From: Microvirga sp.
GTDB lineage: Bacteria; Pseudomonadota; Alphaproteobacteria; Rhizobiales; Beijerinckiaceae
Reading direction: 5' to 3'
NCBI GenBank assembly: GCA_029266525.1
Contig: JAQSWQ010000030.1
Location: 1-64,000 of the forward strand
DNA length: 64,000 nucleotides
In this document: one piece after another, positions 17,806 through 28,782 of the stretch
How the letters are laid out: each line of letters opens with the position of its first letter
Position numbering within the stretch: the first letter of the stretch is position 1
Made by a program: the position numbers and the translations under genes
Notes under the pieces: generated by a model
Seen by the model: only the letters and a program-made list of their open reading frames with translations
Told to the model about the DNA's origin: nothing
Databases searched by the model: none

Positions 17806-18831
17806 GCGACGTTGACGCGCCGGCCGCGATTCCAGGCGAGGAACGGCACGCCGGAGAGCATCGCCCGAAGCGCCTCCTCGCTCTGATAGAGCCCGTTGAC
17901 CGAGACGCGCGGCAGCGCGTGCAGGTGGGACGCATGGGCGGGAAAGAGATGGCCCGGCCGCGTCGTCGCGGCGGTGACGAAGCCGACCTCCTCGGCAAGC
18001 GCGAACTCCCGGGCCCCGGCCGAAGCCGGATCGCCGACCGGATAGGCGAAGTGGCGCACCGGGACGGCGAGTCGCTCCTCGATCCCGGCCTTGCTCTCGG
18101 CCATCTCGCGGCGGGCGACGGCGGCCGGCCATTTCGCGAGCATCGGGTGCGAAAGGGTGTGCGCACCGATGGTGACGTTCGGCTCGCGCGCGAGCGCTGC
18201 GATCTCGTCCCAACCGAGACAGAGCGTTCGCACGAGCCTCGCCCCGTCGACGCCCGCCGCCTCGGCGAGGAGCGCGACGGTCGCGCGCAGGCGCTCCTCC
18301 GGGCCGCGCCGCAAGGCCCAGTAGAGCCGCTCGAAGGCGGCCTGCTTCTCCTCGGCCGTGCTGGCCGGCGCGGCGATGGTCTCCTCGCCGACATTGACCG
18401 AGATGCGGTCGAGCCAGGCAACCGCCTCCTCGAGCTCGAGCCACCACAGCCGGCCCGCGCCTTCCGCGAACTGCGTGGTGACGAACACTGTGAAGGGGGC
18501 AGCGTGCCGGCGCAGGACCGGGAGCGCAGCCGTCGTCGAAGGTGATGGCCGCGAAGGGCTGACCGCCGTTTCTGAGCCGCGCCGGCACCTCGTCGAGCGA
18601 GACGAGCTCGAAACCCATCTCGTCGACGAGCGCGAGCACGCGGTCGAGGAATTCCGGCGTGATCTCGAGAAGCCGGTTCGGCGCAAACGAGCGTCGCACC
18701 CATGGCCGGACATGGTGGAGCATCAGGATCACGCCGGCGCCCTGCGCGAGCGGGCGCAGCCAGCGATCGGCGCGCAGGGCGGTGGTCGCCACGAAGCCGG
18801 CGGTGAACAGGTGGTGGCGCAACGAGCTCAT
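17802..18831 (-). pseudogene. Polysaccharide deacetylase family protein, frame-disrupted
   Basis: N-terminus (LMLHHVRPW...AITFDDG) and C-terminus (ALPVLRRHAAPFTVFVTT...) in different frames; break near 18527. Confidence 0.8.
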
Positions 18832-18908
18832 GCGAAGAGCTTAGCGGCCACTTAAGAAAGCTTTGTTACCGCTCCGAAGGCCGCTCCTGCGCGGCGCCGG
18901 ATCGATGC

Positions 18909-20105
18909 ATGGCCGCTCTCGCCCCCTCGCCCGGGTTCCCGCTGTCGAGCGGCGCCACGGTCGAGCGACATCAGTTCACGACCGAGATCCATGCGGATTC
19001 CGGGGCGGTCGAGGCGTTGTGGCGGGAGCTCGAGACGAGCGGCGCGAGCTCGCCGTACCAACGCTTCGAGTGGCAGAGGGCCTATGCCGAGGCGATGTCG
19101 GCAAAGGGCCGTTTCGAGACGCGCGCCGTCGTCCTGCGCGACGGCGCCGGACACGTCTCGCTTCTTCTCCCGCTTGCGATCGAGCGGCGGCATGGCCTGC
19201 GCATCGCCGTGCCGGTCGGCGGCAAGCAGGCGAACTACCATCTGCCGCTGTTCGCCCGCGGCGCCGTCCTGCCCTCCGGGGCTGAGCTCCGGGCGCTGTT
19301 GCGCGAGACCGGCCGGGCGCTCCGGCTCGACACGTATATCTTCGGAAACCTCCCGCTGTCGTGGGACGGCTTTGCCAACCCGCTCGCCGAAGGCGGCCGG
19401 CCGAGCCCCTCGAACGGCTACCGGCTTGCGCTCTCCGGCGACGCCGAGGCAACGCTGTCGCGCGCGCTCAGCAAGGATGGGCGCAAGAAGCTCAGGCAGA
19501 AGGACAAGAAGCTGCGCGAGCTCGGGCCGGTCGCGCACCGGGTCGCGCGCACGGCCGAGGAGGCAGAGGCGATCCTCGCCGCGTTCCTCGATCAGAAGCG
19601 CGCGCGATTTCGCGAGCTCGGTCTGCCGAACCCTTTCGACGACGAAGCGACGCAAACCTTCCTGCGGAGAGCCGCCCGTGCCGGGCTCGCCGAAGGACGC
19701 CCGGCGATCGAGCTGCATGCGCTGATGCTCGGCGAGCGCATCGTCGCAAGCTTCGGCGCGGCGATCGATGCCGATCGCTGCTGCGGCATGTTCACTGCTT
19801 TCGATGCGGCACCGGAAATCGCACGTTGCAGCCCGGGCGAGCTTCTGATGCTCGAGGCGATCCGCTTCCATTGCCGCGCCGGCCGGCGCGTGTTCGATCT
19901 CGGCGTCGGCGAGGCGCGCTACAAGAGCTCGCTCTGCAACGAGGTCGAGGAGCTCGTCGACGCGACCGTGCCGGTCACCGCACGCGGCGCGCTCTACGCC
20001 GCAGCGCTTGCTGGCTTGCTCGGCCTAAAGCGCATGGTGAAGCGAACGCCGTGGCTATTTCGCGCCGCCAAGCGCTTGCGCAGCCTGCGCGCCGCCCCGG
20101 CCTGA
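18909..20105 (+). CDS. CelD/FemAB-like GNAT N-acetyltransferase
   Basis: 398 aa; YQRFEWQRAYAEA...KLRQKDKKLRELG...FDLGVGEARYKSSLC. Confidence 0.85.
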   Translation: MAALAPSPGFPLSSGATVERHQFTTEIHADSGAVEALWRELETSGASSPYQRFEWQRAYAEAMSAKGRFETRAVVLRDGAGHVSLLLPLAIERRHGLRIAVPVGGKQANYHLPLFARGAVLPSGAELRALLRETGRALRLDTYIFGNLPLSWDGFANPLAEGGRPSPSNGYRLALSGDAEATLSRALSKDGRKKLRQKDKKLRELGPVAHRVARTAEEAEAILAAFLDQKRARFRELGLPNPFDDEATQTFLRRAARAGLAEGRPAIELHALMLGERIVASFGAAIDADRCCGMFTAFDAAPEIARCSPGELLMLEAIRFHCRAGRRVFDLGVGEARYKSSLCNEVEELVDATVPVTARGALYAAALAGLLGLKRMVKRTPWLFRAAKRLRSLRAAPA

Positions 20106-20181
20106 ACGCGCCTTCACTTCGACGTTTCCATTCGCCGCGGATGGCGTAAGCTGGTTTGCGCGCGAACGCGCAGGAGAAGGG

Positions 20182-20310
20182 ATGACCGTCATGGCCAAGG
20201 GTCAGCAGCGTAGCAACCGCGAGGCGAGAAAGCCGAAAAAGGACAAGCCGAAGGAAACGCCGGCAGCCTCCCCCTTCGCCCAGGCGAAACCGACCGGCAA
20301 TCGCAAATAG
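20182..20310 (+). CDS. Small basic hypothetical protein, 42 aa
   Basis: MTVMAKGQQRSNREARKPKKDKPKETPAASPFAQAKPTGNRK; resembles a small alphaproteobacterial protein; below track cutoff. Confidence 0.6.
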   Translation: MTVMAKGQQRSNREARKPKKDKPKETPAASPFAQAKPTGNRK

Positions 20311-20314
20311 GACG

Positions 20315-21349
20315 TCAGAACTCGAAACCGGCCTTCAGCTTGATCTGGTGGCGCTCGAAATTCGCGAGGTCGTAGCGCCCCCGCCGGCCGAAGACGGGGA
20401 GCGGCGGGAGCGGATCGCCCGCCGCAAGCGCCGTCTCGAGGCTTTCGTTGTATTCGGCGAGCGCTGCGGCGCGCCCGGGGCGATCGACGGCCTCGCGTCC
20501 GCTCACCTGGACGTTCCACGCGGCTGAGATCCAGCCCTTCTCGAAAATCTTCGCGAACAGCGTCGGGCCGACGAAGAGCGCTTGGCCTTGGAATCTCTCC
20601 AATGCAAATCCTTCGTACGAGCGAAGGTAGCGCGCCTCCGCGCCGAGGAAGAGTTGGTCGGTGACCCGGTAGGCGAGCGCTGCGCCGATGCCGGCATTCG
20701 CCTCGCGCTCCGCCACGAACCCCTCGCGGCGCTCCTTCATCCGCTCGACGTCGTAAAGGAGGTTGATCGCGCCGAAGAGGGTGTTCGGGACAAGCTCGCG
20801 ATCGAAGATCAGCTTGTTCTCCGAGCCGATCTTGCGGCCGGACTGGCCCGACCGATCGTCGATTCGGGAGACGCTCGGCTCGATCTGCACGGTCAGGCCG
20901 AACGGGGCGGTCTTGCGGTCGAGAAACCGCCAGCGCAACTCGCTGCCGAAGCCGTTGAAGGCATAGCGCCCGCCGACATCGTCGAATCCGGGCACGCTGC
21001 GGATGCGGTGGTAGTCGCCGCGCAGCGAGAAGGAGATGCTCAGGTTGTCGGTCGCGCCGAAGCCGAATTCGAGCTTCTGGCCAAGTCCGCGATAGGAGCC
21101 GGCGCGCTTGCCGATCGCCGCAACGGTCTCGAAGGCCAGTCCCTTGGAGCCGGCCTCGGCGGTGTCGGAACCAGCGGTGAAGCCGAAAAGATCTTCGGTC
21201 TCGATGCCGTTGTCCTTGCCTTGACCGTTGCCCTGCGCCGCAACGTCCATGTGATCGGCGCGGCCGGATTGCGCATACGCCTCCGTGGTTGTCGCCGCCC
21301 AGAGCAGCGCCGCCGCGATGACGGGCAGAACGCTCGAAGCTCCGGCCAC
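20315..21349 (-). CDS. Putative outer-membrane beta-barrel protein
   Basis: 344 aa; signal peptide; alternating aromatic strands; C-terminal KLKAGFEF. Confidence 0.65.
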   Translation of the reverse strand: MAGASSVLPVIAAALLWAATTTEAYAQSGRADHMDVAAQGNGQGKDNGIETEDLFGFTAGSDTAEAGSKGLAFETVAAIGKRAGSYRGLGQKLEFGFGATDNLSISFSLRGDYHRIRSVPGFDDVGGRYAFNGFGSELRWRFLDRKTAPFGLTVQIEPSVSRIDDRSGQSGRKIGSENKLIFDRELVPNTLFGAINLLYDVERMKERREGFVAEREANAGIGAALAYRVTDQLFLGAEARYLRSYEGFALERFQGQALFVGPTLFAKIFEKGWISAAWNVQVSGREAVDRPGRAAALAEYNESLETALAAGDPLPPLPVFGRRGRYDLANFERHQIKLKAGFEF

Positions 21350-21467
21350 TGCGTCCTCCCGCCGAGTGTAACAATGTTACATGGCTAGCGGCCGGCGGCC
21401 GTTCGGTCGAGACCGAATCGAGGGCGAGCTCACGTCAGGTCAGGCCCGTGGCTCCGGAGCCACATCC

Positions 21468-23644
21468 TCACGCTGCGACAAGATCGGCGTCGGCCGTTTC
21501 CGCTTCGCGCGCGACAACCACATCCTTGGCGCCGGCCTCCTTGAGCCTTTCGTAGAAATCGACCAGTGCGGGGCTGGTCGCGTCCTCGTTCGACGAGACC
21601 ACGACGCTATCCATGCGCGGCGCGAGAAGCTTCAGAAGTTCGGCCTTGCCGCCGTCGTGGAGCACGCAGACGACCCAGTCGTAGGTCTGGTCGAAAGCCT
21701 CGAACGCCGCCTCGACCTCGCGCCATTCCTCCGCGAGCAGGGCCCCGTCGAGGAAGCCCGCGCCGACGATGTGCAGCCGCGACTGGCTCTCGCGCCCGAT
21801 GATCGCACCGAACGACACCTCGCCGGCGACAAGGTCGGTGAATCCGTGGCCCGCCGCCGCCTCGCCCCCCCCGTCGATCGCGACCAGGATGGCGCGGTTG
21901 CGCAGCGAAAGCGCGCGACCGAGGGCTTGCGCGAGATCGGGCGCGCTGCTTCCCGCCTCGAACCCCGTGACCAGGACGCGCCGGCCGCGGCCTTGCGGCA
22001 GCACCTCGGAAAGACGCGCGATGAGCGCCTCGAGCTCGAAGCGCTCCGCCTCGGCCGCGGCGATCGGCGGCGGCAGGGCGCGCGTGGCGTTCGCCGCCGG
22101 GGGCGGACCGGCCTCGTAGGGATTCTGCCGGGCATAGGTGAAGCGACCCTGGTCGCCCTCCCCTGCCCTTCCGGCGAGCGCATCCTCCTCCGGGTATTCG
22201 GGCACGCGGCCAGCGGCGCCGGGCGTGGCGAGCATCTCGCGGCCGACGATCCATCCGGCGGCGAGGATCATCGCGGCGAGCGTCGTGAACAGCACGATCG
22301 GCAGCTTCTTCGGGAACGAGGGCCGGTCGGGCACGATCGCATGCGAGACGATGCGCGCGTCCGGCGGAGCGGCGTTCTCGGCGTCCCGCGCCGTCGCTTC
22401 GCGATAGCGCGTGAGATAGGATTCGAGCTGGTCGCGCTGCGCCTTCGCCTCGCGCTCGAGCGCACGCAGCTGCACCTCGGCCTCGTTCGCCTGGACCACC
22501 ACGCCCTTCTGGGTGTCGAGCGCCGACTGCAGCGTCTCGACCCTCGATCCGGCGATCTTGGCGTCGTTCTCGAGCGTGCGCACGGTGCGCTCGGCGGCGC
22601 CGCGGACCTGCGCTTCGAGGTCGTTGACCTGGGCGTTCAGCTCCTTGATGCGCGGGTGCTCCGGCAGGAGGGTGCGCAGCTCGAGCGCGAGCTGGGCGCG
22701 CAGATTGATGCGCTGCTCGATGAGGCGGCGGATGAGCTCGTTTTGGCGACGTCCGGGATCTCGAAGGCGCGCCCGCCCTTGATCATGTCGCGGATGAGCT
22801 TCGCCTTCGCCTCGGCATCGGCCTTGGCCGTACGCGCCTCGGCAAGCTGGGTGTTGAGCTCGGACAGATGCTGCGCATTGATCGGCGCGTTGTTCGTGCC
22901 GACGAACAGCCCGCTCTTGCCGCGGAACTCCTCGACCTTCGCCTCGGCATCGGCGACCCGCCGGCGCAGCGCCTCGATGTTGATGCCGAGCCAGCTCGAG
23001 GCATTGCGCGCCGTGTCCTTCTTCGCCCCCTCCTGGAGGTTGAGGTAGAGCTCGGCGACGGTGTTTGCGCCCTTGGCCGCAAGCTCCGGATCGCGCGAGC
23101 GGAACTCGATCGCGATGATGCGCGAGCGCCCGACGGGATAGACCAGCAGACGCTCGTAGTAGTTCTCGAGCACGCGGTCCTCGGCCGGACGGTCGAGCGG
23201 GTTCTTCGTGAGCCCGACGAGGATCATCAGGCGCCGCAGCAGCCCCATCTCGCCGGCAAGCGGGTCGAACTCCGGATTGCCCACGAGGCCGAGCTGCTTG
23301 ATCGCCTCGCGGGCGAGGTCGCGCGACAACACGACCTGCACCTGGCTCGCGACCGCCTGCTCGTCGATCTGCAAAGGCTGCTCGCTGCGGTCCTGGGTCG
23401 GCCGCGTGTAGAAGCTGTCGCGGCTCTCGAGAATCAGCCGGGCCTCGCCTGTGTAGCGGGGCGTGACCACGGTGACGAAGAGGAAGGAGGCGGCGAAAGC
23501 CGCAAGCCCCGCTCCCGCAACGAAGCGCCACCTGTCGCGCAGGAGACGCATCGCCTGGCCGGCATGCAGCGAATCGAGTGCTCGCGGGGAGGCATCATGC
23601 GGCAGGACGCCGATGGGCGGAGCGGCGTAGGACGAACTCATCAC
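21468..23644 (-). pseudogene. Wzz/GumC-type polysaccharide co-polymerase with C-terminal kinase-like domain, frameshifted
   Basis: N-terminal ORF 22637..23644 continues in another frame as NELIRRLIEQRINLRAQLALELRTLLPEHPRIKEL...; break at TTTT 22741-22744. Confidence 0.85.
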
Positions 23645-23815
23645 GGCAACCTCGGGGAGCGACTGCGAGTCGGCTCCGGCGATTACGCCTCATTAAGGTT
23701 GCCGCTCGGTTAAGGCAGCGCGGCCCTGGCGATCGGCCCGCGGGCGGTGAGCCTTTGTTAACCATGAACGACGAAGACTGGCGCCATTCGAGCCCGCCGC
23801 GAGTCCCATATCCGC

Positions 23816-24379
23816 ATGAACCGGCGCACCGCCCTCGCCCTTCTCGCCTCGAGCCTTTGGCTTTCGGGCTGCGAGCATCCGCCCTACCGGTTGGACCTTC
23901 TCGATCTGCCGACCGGCAGCGCCTATACGCTGGCGAGCGGCGACCGCCTGCGCATCATCGTCTTCGGCCAGGTGAACCTCTCGAACATCTACGCCGTCGA
24001 CGGCGCCGGGCGCATCTCCATGCCCCTGATCGGGCTGGTCCCGGTCGCCGGCCGCACGACCGTGCAGGTCGAGGAGGCGATCGCCGCGAAGCTGCGGGCG
24101 GGCTACATCCGCGAGCCCAAGGTGACGGTCGAGATCGACGTCTACCGTCCCTTCTTCGTTCTCGGCGAGGTCACGACGTCCGGCCAGTACCCTTACGTGA
24201 ACGGCATGACCGTGCAGACGGCGGTGGCCATCGCCGGCGGCTACACGCCGCGCGGTGCGAAGGACTACGCCGAGGTGACGCGCATCGATCGCTACGGGCG
24301 GCCGATCACCGCGGCGGTTCCCATCAACTATCCGGTGCGCCCGGGCGACACGATCGTGATCAAGGAGCGTTGGTTTTGA
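23816..24379 (+). CDS. Polysaccharide biosynthesis/export protein (Wza-like)
   Basis: 187 aa; lipoprotein-like signal; LASGDRLRIIVFGQ...VDGAGRISMPLIGLVPVAGRT. Confidence 0.92.
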   Translation: MNRRTALALLASSLWLSGCEHPPYRLDLLDLPTGSAYTLASGDRLRIIVFGQVNLSNIYAVDGAGRISMPLIGLVPVAGRTTVQVEEAIAAKLRAGYIREPKVTVEIDVYRPFFVLGEVTTSGQYPYVNGMTVQTAVAIAGGYTPRGAKDYAEVTRIDRYGRPITAAVPINYPVRPGDTIVIKERWF

Positions 24380-25582
24380 ACGCCGAGCCGCATCCCCGCC
24401 CGGTCGCGTTCTCGCCCTCCCACATCCCGAACCCGAGCCGTCGGCTGCGCATCCTGCACGTCTTCCGCGCGCCGGTCGGCGGGCTCTTCCGCCACGTCGT
24501 CGACGTGGCGCGGGCGCAGATCGCGCGCGGGCTGGAGGTCGGCATCTTCTGCGATTCCTCGACCGGCGGCGAGCGTGCCGCCGAGGCGCTCGCCGAGCTT
24601 CGGCCGGGTCTCAAGCTCGGCGTCACCCGCGTTCCGATGCGCCGCAACCCGCACCCGCTCGACGCCGCCGCGCTCCTGAGCTTCACCGGCATCTACCGCG
24701 CCCTGAAGCCGAACGTGCTGCACGCCCACGGCTCGAAGGGGGGCGCCTATGCGCGCACGGCGTTCGCCCCTGGGCTCGACCGCGCGACGATCCGCGCCTA
24801 CACGCCCCATGGCGGCAGCTTCAACTACAAGCCCGGCACCCCCATGCACGGGCTCTACATGACCGCCGAAGGCCTACTTGCGAAGCGCACCGATGTCTTC
24901 CTGTTCGAGAGCGACTACATCGCCGGCCGCTTCCGGGAGAGCGTCGGCGAGACCGACAAGGTCGTGCGCATCGTCCACAACGGCATCGGCGAGACCGAGT
25001 TCGAGCCGATCGCCCATGTGCCCGACCCCGTTCGACCTCGTGTATGTCGGCGAGCTGCGCCCAGCCAAGGGCATCGGGACCCTGATCGACGCAGTCGCGC
25101 TGCTGCGCCGCGAAAAGCAGCGGCGGCTCACCATGCTGATCGTCGGCTCCGGGCCGGACGATCACGCCCTGCAGGCCCGCGCCAAGGAGGCCGGGATCTG
25201 GGACTCGGTCGCCTTCGTGCCGCCGCAGCCGATCCGCCACGCCCTCGCCCGCGGCGCGATCATGGTGATCCCGTCCTATGCCGAGTCGCTTCCCTACGTG
25301 ATCCTCGAGGCCGCGGCCGCAGCACAGCCGCTGGTGTCGACGAATGTCGGCGGCATCCCCGAGATCTTCGGCCCCTACGCCGACGAGCTCATCCCGGCGC
25401 GCGATACGCAGGCGCTCGCCGATGCGATCCTGACCAAATGCAGCGAAGGCCCGCAGGAGCGGCGCGCCAAGGCCGAGCGCCTGAGCGACTTCGTGCGCTG
25501 CCGCTTCTCGTTGAAGCAGATGGTGGACGGCGTGCTCGACGGGTATGAGGCAGGGTTCGAGGCGCGCGCCATCCCGGCCTGA
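24376..25582 (+). pseudogene. Glycosyltransferase family 4, frameshifted
   Basis: RRLRILHVFRAPVGGLFRHV...IAHVPDP in one frame, FDLVYVGELRPAKGIGTLIDA...PSYAESLPYVILEAAAAAQPLVST in another; break at CCCC 25026-25029; TTG start overlaps the wza-like stop. Confidence 0.85.
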
Positions 25583-25588
25583 GGCCAA

Positions 25589-25855
25589 TCAGACGTCGTT
25601 CCCGGAGTTCAGCTCGCTCACCCGAATCGCATTGCGGGCGTGCTCGTCGAAGGCGCCGATGCCCTGGTTGAGGATGCGCCGGATCGCCTCCGCCCGGCTC
25701 GGCTTCGGCCCGTTCTGGTCCTCGATCCAGGCGTCGAGGGCGGAAAGGTCTGCCGGCGAGAGCCGGACCGTCACGGATATCCCGCCGGGTTGCTGCGCGG
25801 GCTCGGACCTGCGGGCTGCTGTTGCGGGCATGAGGGCGTCCTTTCGCAAGGACAA
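25589..25855 (-). CDS. Hypothetical protein, possible ribbon-helix-helix
   Basis: 88 aa; ISVTVRLSPADLSALDAWIEDQ...SRAEAIRRILNQGI. Confidence 0.65.
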   Translation of the reverse strand: MSLRKDALMPATAARRSEPAQQPGGISVTVRLSPADLSALDAWIEDQNGPKPSRAEAIRRILNQGIGAFDEHARNAIRVSELNSGNDV

Positions 25856-25972
25856 CGCGCAAGCGCGGCCGGCGGGTCCTCGGTTCCGTTAAGCCTTCCT
25901 AGACCCTCCTCGTGGAAACTCCGCCCGCGCCCGGAGCCGCCTCGGCGGCGCGGCTGCGCAACGGGTGTGCGT

Positions 25973-27514
25973 ATGAGCGGGTTCGACTTCCGGGAGTTCA
26001 TCCAGGCGGCCTCGGCCGCCGCGATCGAAGGCGGGGCAACGCGCCCTTCCCGGCGGCGCCAGCGCACCCCGACCGCCGAGGGTGTCGCCGACATCGACAT
26101 GCGCCCGAGCTACTCGCCGGTCGTGCTCGAGGGCGCCGTACGCCTCGTCGAATTCGCGATCGTGGCGGCGCTCGGCGTGCTCGTCCACCAGGTCTATCTT
26201 GCGGGCTTCGTGCCCTTCGATTTCCTCTATGGCAGCGCCGTGATCGGGCTTGCGGCGCTGACCGTGCTCGTCTTCCAGGCGGCAGGCGCCTATGCGGTCT
26301 CGGCCTTCCGCGCCTTCTTCCTGTTCGGCTTGCGCATCATCGCCGCGTGGTCGCTCGTCATCCTCATCGCGCTGATGGTGGTGTTCTTCGCCAAGATCGG
26401 CGGCAACCTCTCGCGCGTCTGGCTCGCCAGCCTCTACTTCCTCGGCGCCGGCGCGCTCATCGTCGAGCGGCTGATCCTGTCCTTCTTCGTCTCGGCGATG
26501 ACCCGCGCAGGGCGCTTCGACCGGCGCACCGCGATCGTCGGCGGCGGCCAGGCCGCGGAAGCGATGATCAAGGCGCTCGACGCGCAGCCGGAGACCGGCA
26601 TCCGCATCGTCGGGCTGTTCGACGACCGCGACGAGGCGCGCTCGCCCGACGTGGTCGCGGGCTATCCCAAGATGGGCACGGTCGACGATCTCGTCGAATA
26701 TGCGCGGCGCACCAAGCTCGACCTCGTCGTCTTCACACTCCCGATCTCGGCCGAGAGGCGCATCCTGCAGATGCTGGCGAAGCTCTGGGTCCTGCCGATC
26801 GACATCCGGCTTTCGGCGCATACGAGCAAGCTCAGGCTTCGGCCGCGCAGCTACTCCTATATCGGCTCGGTCCCGGTCCTCGACGTCTTCGACAAGCCGA
26901 TCGCCGACTGGGACCTCGTGCTGAAAGGCCTCTTCGACAGGATCGTCGGAACGCTGCTGCTCCTCCTCCTTTCGCCGGTGCTTCTCTTCACCGCGATTGC
27001 GGTGAAGCTCGACTCGCGCGGGCCGGTGTTCTTCCGGCAGAAGCGTCACGGCTTCAACAACGAGCTCATCGAGGTCTTCAAGTTCCGCTCGATGTATGTC
27101 GAGCAGTCGGATGCGGCGGCGGCAAAGCTCGTCACGAAGGACGATCCGCGGGTGACCCGGGTCGGGCGCTTCATCCGCAAGACCTCGATCGACGAATTGC
27201 CGCAGCTGTTCAACGTGGTGTTCAAGGGCGACCTCTCGCTCGTCGGGCCGCGCCCGCACGCGCTCCAGGCCAAGGCGCAGAACCGCCTCTACGACCAGGT
27301 CGTCGACGGCTATTTCGCCCGGCACAAGGTCAAGCCCGGCATCACCGGCTGGGCCCAGATCAACGGCTGGCGCGGCGAGACCGACACCGAGGAGAAGATC
27401 CAGCGGCGTGTCGAGTTCGACCTCTACTACATCGAGAACTGGTCGGTGTTCTTCGACTTCTACATCGTCGCGATGACCCCGTTCGCGCTGTTGAAGTCCG
27501 AGAACGCCTACTGA
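25973..27514 (+). CDS. Undecaprenyl-phosphate glucose phosphotransferase (WcaJ/ExoY type)
   Basis: 513 aa; KLDSRGPVFFRQKRHGFNN...SIDELPQLFNVVFKGDLSLVGPRPHA...KPGITGWAQINGWRGETDT. Confidence 0.95.
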   Translation: MSGFDFREFIQAASAAAIEGGATRPSRRRQRTPTAEGVADIDMRPSYSPVVLEGAVRLVEFAIVAALGVLVHQVYLAGFVPFDFLYGSAVIGLAALTVLVFQAAGAYAVSAFRAFFLFGLRIIAAWSLVILIALMVVFFAKIGGNLSRVWLASLYFLGAGALIVERLILSFFVSAMTRAGRFDRRTAIVGGGQAAEAMIKALDAQPETGIRIVGLFDDRDEARSPDVVAGYPKMGTVDDLVEYARRTKLDLVVFTLPISAERRILQMLAKLWVLPIDIRLSAHTSKLRLRPRSYSYIGSVPVLDVFDKPIADWDLVLKGLFDRIVGTLLLLLLSPVLLFTAIAVKLDSRGPVFFRQKRHGFNNELIEVFKFRSMYVEQSDAAAAKLVTKDDPRVTRVGRFIRKTSIDELPQLFNVVFKGDLSLVGPRPHALQAKAQNRLYDQVVDGYFARHKVKPGITGWAQINGWRGETDTEEKIQRRVEFDLYYIENWSVFFDFYIVAMTPFALLKSENAY

Positions 27515-27537
27515 TGGCGTAAGCCGGTGCGGGACCG

Positions 27538-28782
27538 ATGAGCGTCGCCGCCTCCGGGATCGCGCTCGCCCGGCCGACGAGCCGCGGCGTCCCGATCCTG
27601 CGCCTCGCGCAAGCCTTCGCCTATGCGCTCCTCGGCGCGTTCATCTTCTTCATCTGCTTCACCTTCCTGCGGCCCTCGCCCTACGACTTCATCGCGCTCC
27701 CCGCGATGGCGCTGTGGCTCGCCCTCGGCATCCGCCTGCACCGCAGCTCGGTGCCCTTCGTCGGCCTGCTGTTCGCCTATCACGTCGGGCTCCTGATCGC
27801 GCTCCTGCCCTATTTCGACGAGCCGCGCCCGGTCGAATGGACCTATCAGTCCGTGTACCTGATGGTCACCGCGATCTTCTTCGCGATGTTCTTCTCCGAT
27901 CGCACGGCGAGCCGGATCGAGTTCGTCCTGAAGGCCTATCTCGCGAGCTGCCTGTTCGCGGCCGCGGCCGGAATCGCGAGCTATTACGACCTCTTCGACC
28001 GCGTCCTGTTCAAGATGGACGGACGCGCGGCCGGCGTGTTCGAGGATCCGAACGTGCTCGGCTCGTTCCTGATCCCGGGCGCGCTCTACTTGATGCACAA
28101 CCTGATCGCCGGGCGCTCCCGCGTGCCTCTGCTCGCGGTGGCGAGCCTCGCGGTTCTCGCGACCGGCATCTTCCTCTCCTTCTCGCGCGGCTCCTGGCTC
28201 GCGTTGGTGGTCTCGACCGGCACGATGGTCGCCCTGATGTACCGCACCAGCGTCTCGGCCAGGCTGCGTGCCCGCATCGTCGCGCTTACCGTGGCGGCGG
28301 CGGCGCTCGCCGCGGTTGCGGTCGCGGGCGCCCTGAGCGTGACCGACATCGCCGATCGCTTCGAGGACCGCGCCCAGCTCACCAAGGATTACGACGAGGG
28401 CGTCACCGGGCGGTTCGGCAACCAGCTGCGCTCGATTCCCATGCTGATCGAGCGGCCGAACGGCTTCGGGCCCCTGCGCTTCCGCCTGTTCTTCGGGCTC
28501 GAGCCGCACAACTCCTACATCGGCGGCTTCGCCAATGGCGGCTGGCTCGGCGGCTTCTCCTTCCTCTTCCTGGTGCTCGCGACGACCTATGTCGGTTTCC
28601 GGCTATGCCTCGCGCCCTCCCCCTTCCGCCGCGAGGCGCAGATCGTCTGGCCGGCGCTGTTCATCTTCTTCCTGCAGGCGCTGCAGATCGACGTGGATCA
28701 TTGGCGCCACGTGTTCCTGTTGTTCGGGATGGTGTGGGGGCTCGAAGCCGCGCGGGTGAGGTGGCTGCAGACGCGTGCGTGA
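27538..28782 (+). CDS. O-antigen ligase/polymerase family membrane protein
   Basis: 414 aa polytopic; FLSFSRGSWLALVVS and PHNSYIGGFANGGWLG. Confidence 0.85.
   Translation: MSVAASGIALARPTSRGVPILRLAQAFAYALLGAFIFFICFTFLRPSPYDFIALPAMALWLALGIRLHRSSVPFVGLLFAYHVGLLIALLPYFDEPRPVEWTYQSVYLMVTAIFFAMFFSDRTASRIEFVLKAYLASCLFAAAAGIASYYDLFDRVLFKMDGRAAGVFEDPNVLGSFLIPGALYLMHNLIAGRSRVPLLAVASLAVLATGIFLSFSRGSWLALVVSTGTMVALMYRTSVSARLRARIVALTVAAAALAAVAVAGALSVTDIADRFEDRAQLTKDYDEGVTGRFGNQLRSIPMLIERPNGFGPLRFRLFFGLEPHNSYIGGFANGGWLGGFSFLFLVLATTYVGFRLCLAPSPFRREAQIVWPALFIFFLQALQIDVDHWRHVFLLFGMVWGLEAARVRWLQTRA

Noticed and set aside
25889-27325. 478-aa minus-strand ORF
   Set aside because: Antisense to the WcaJ-like transferase; shadow ORF.
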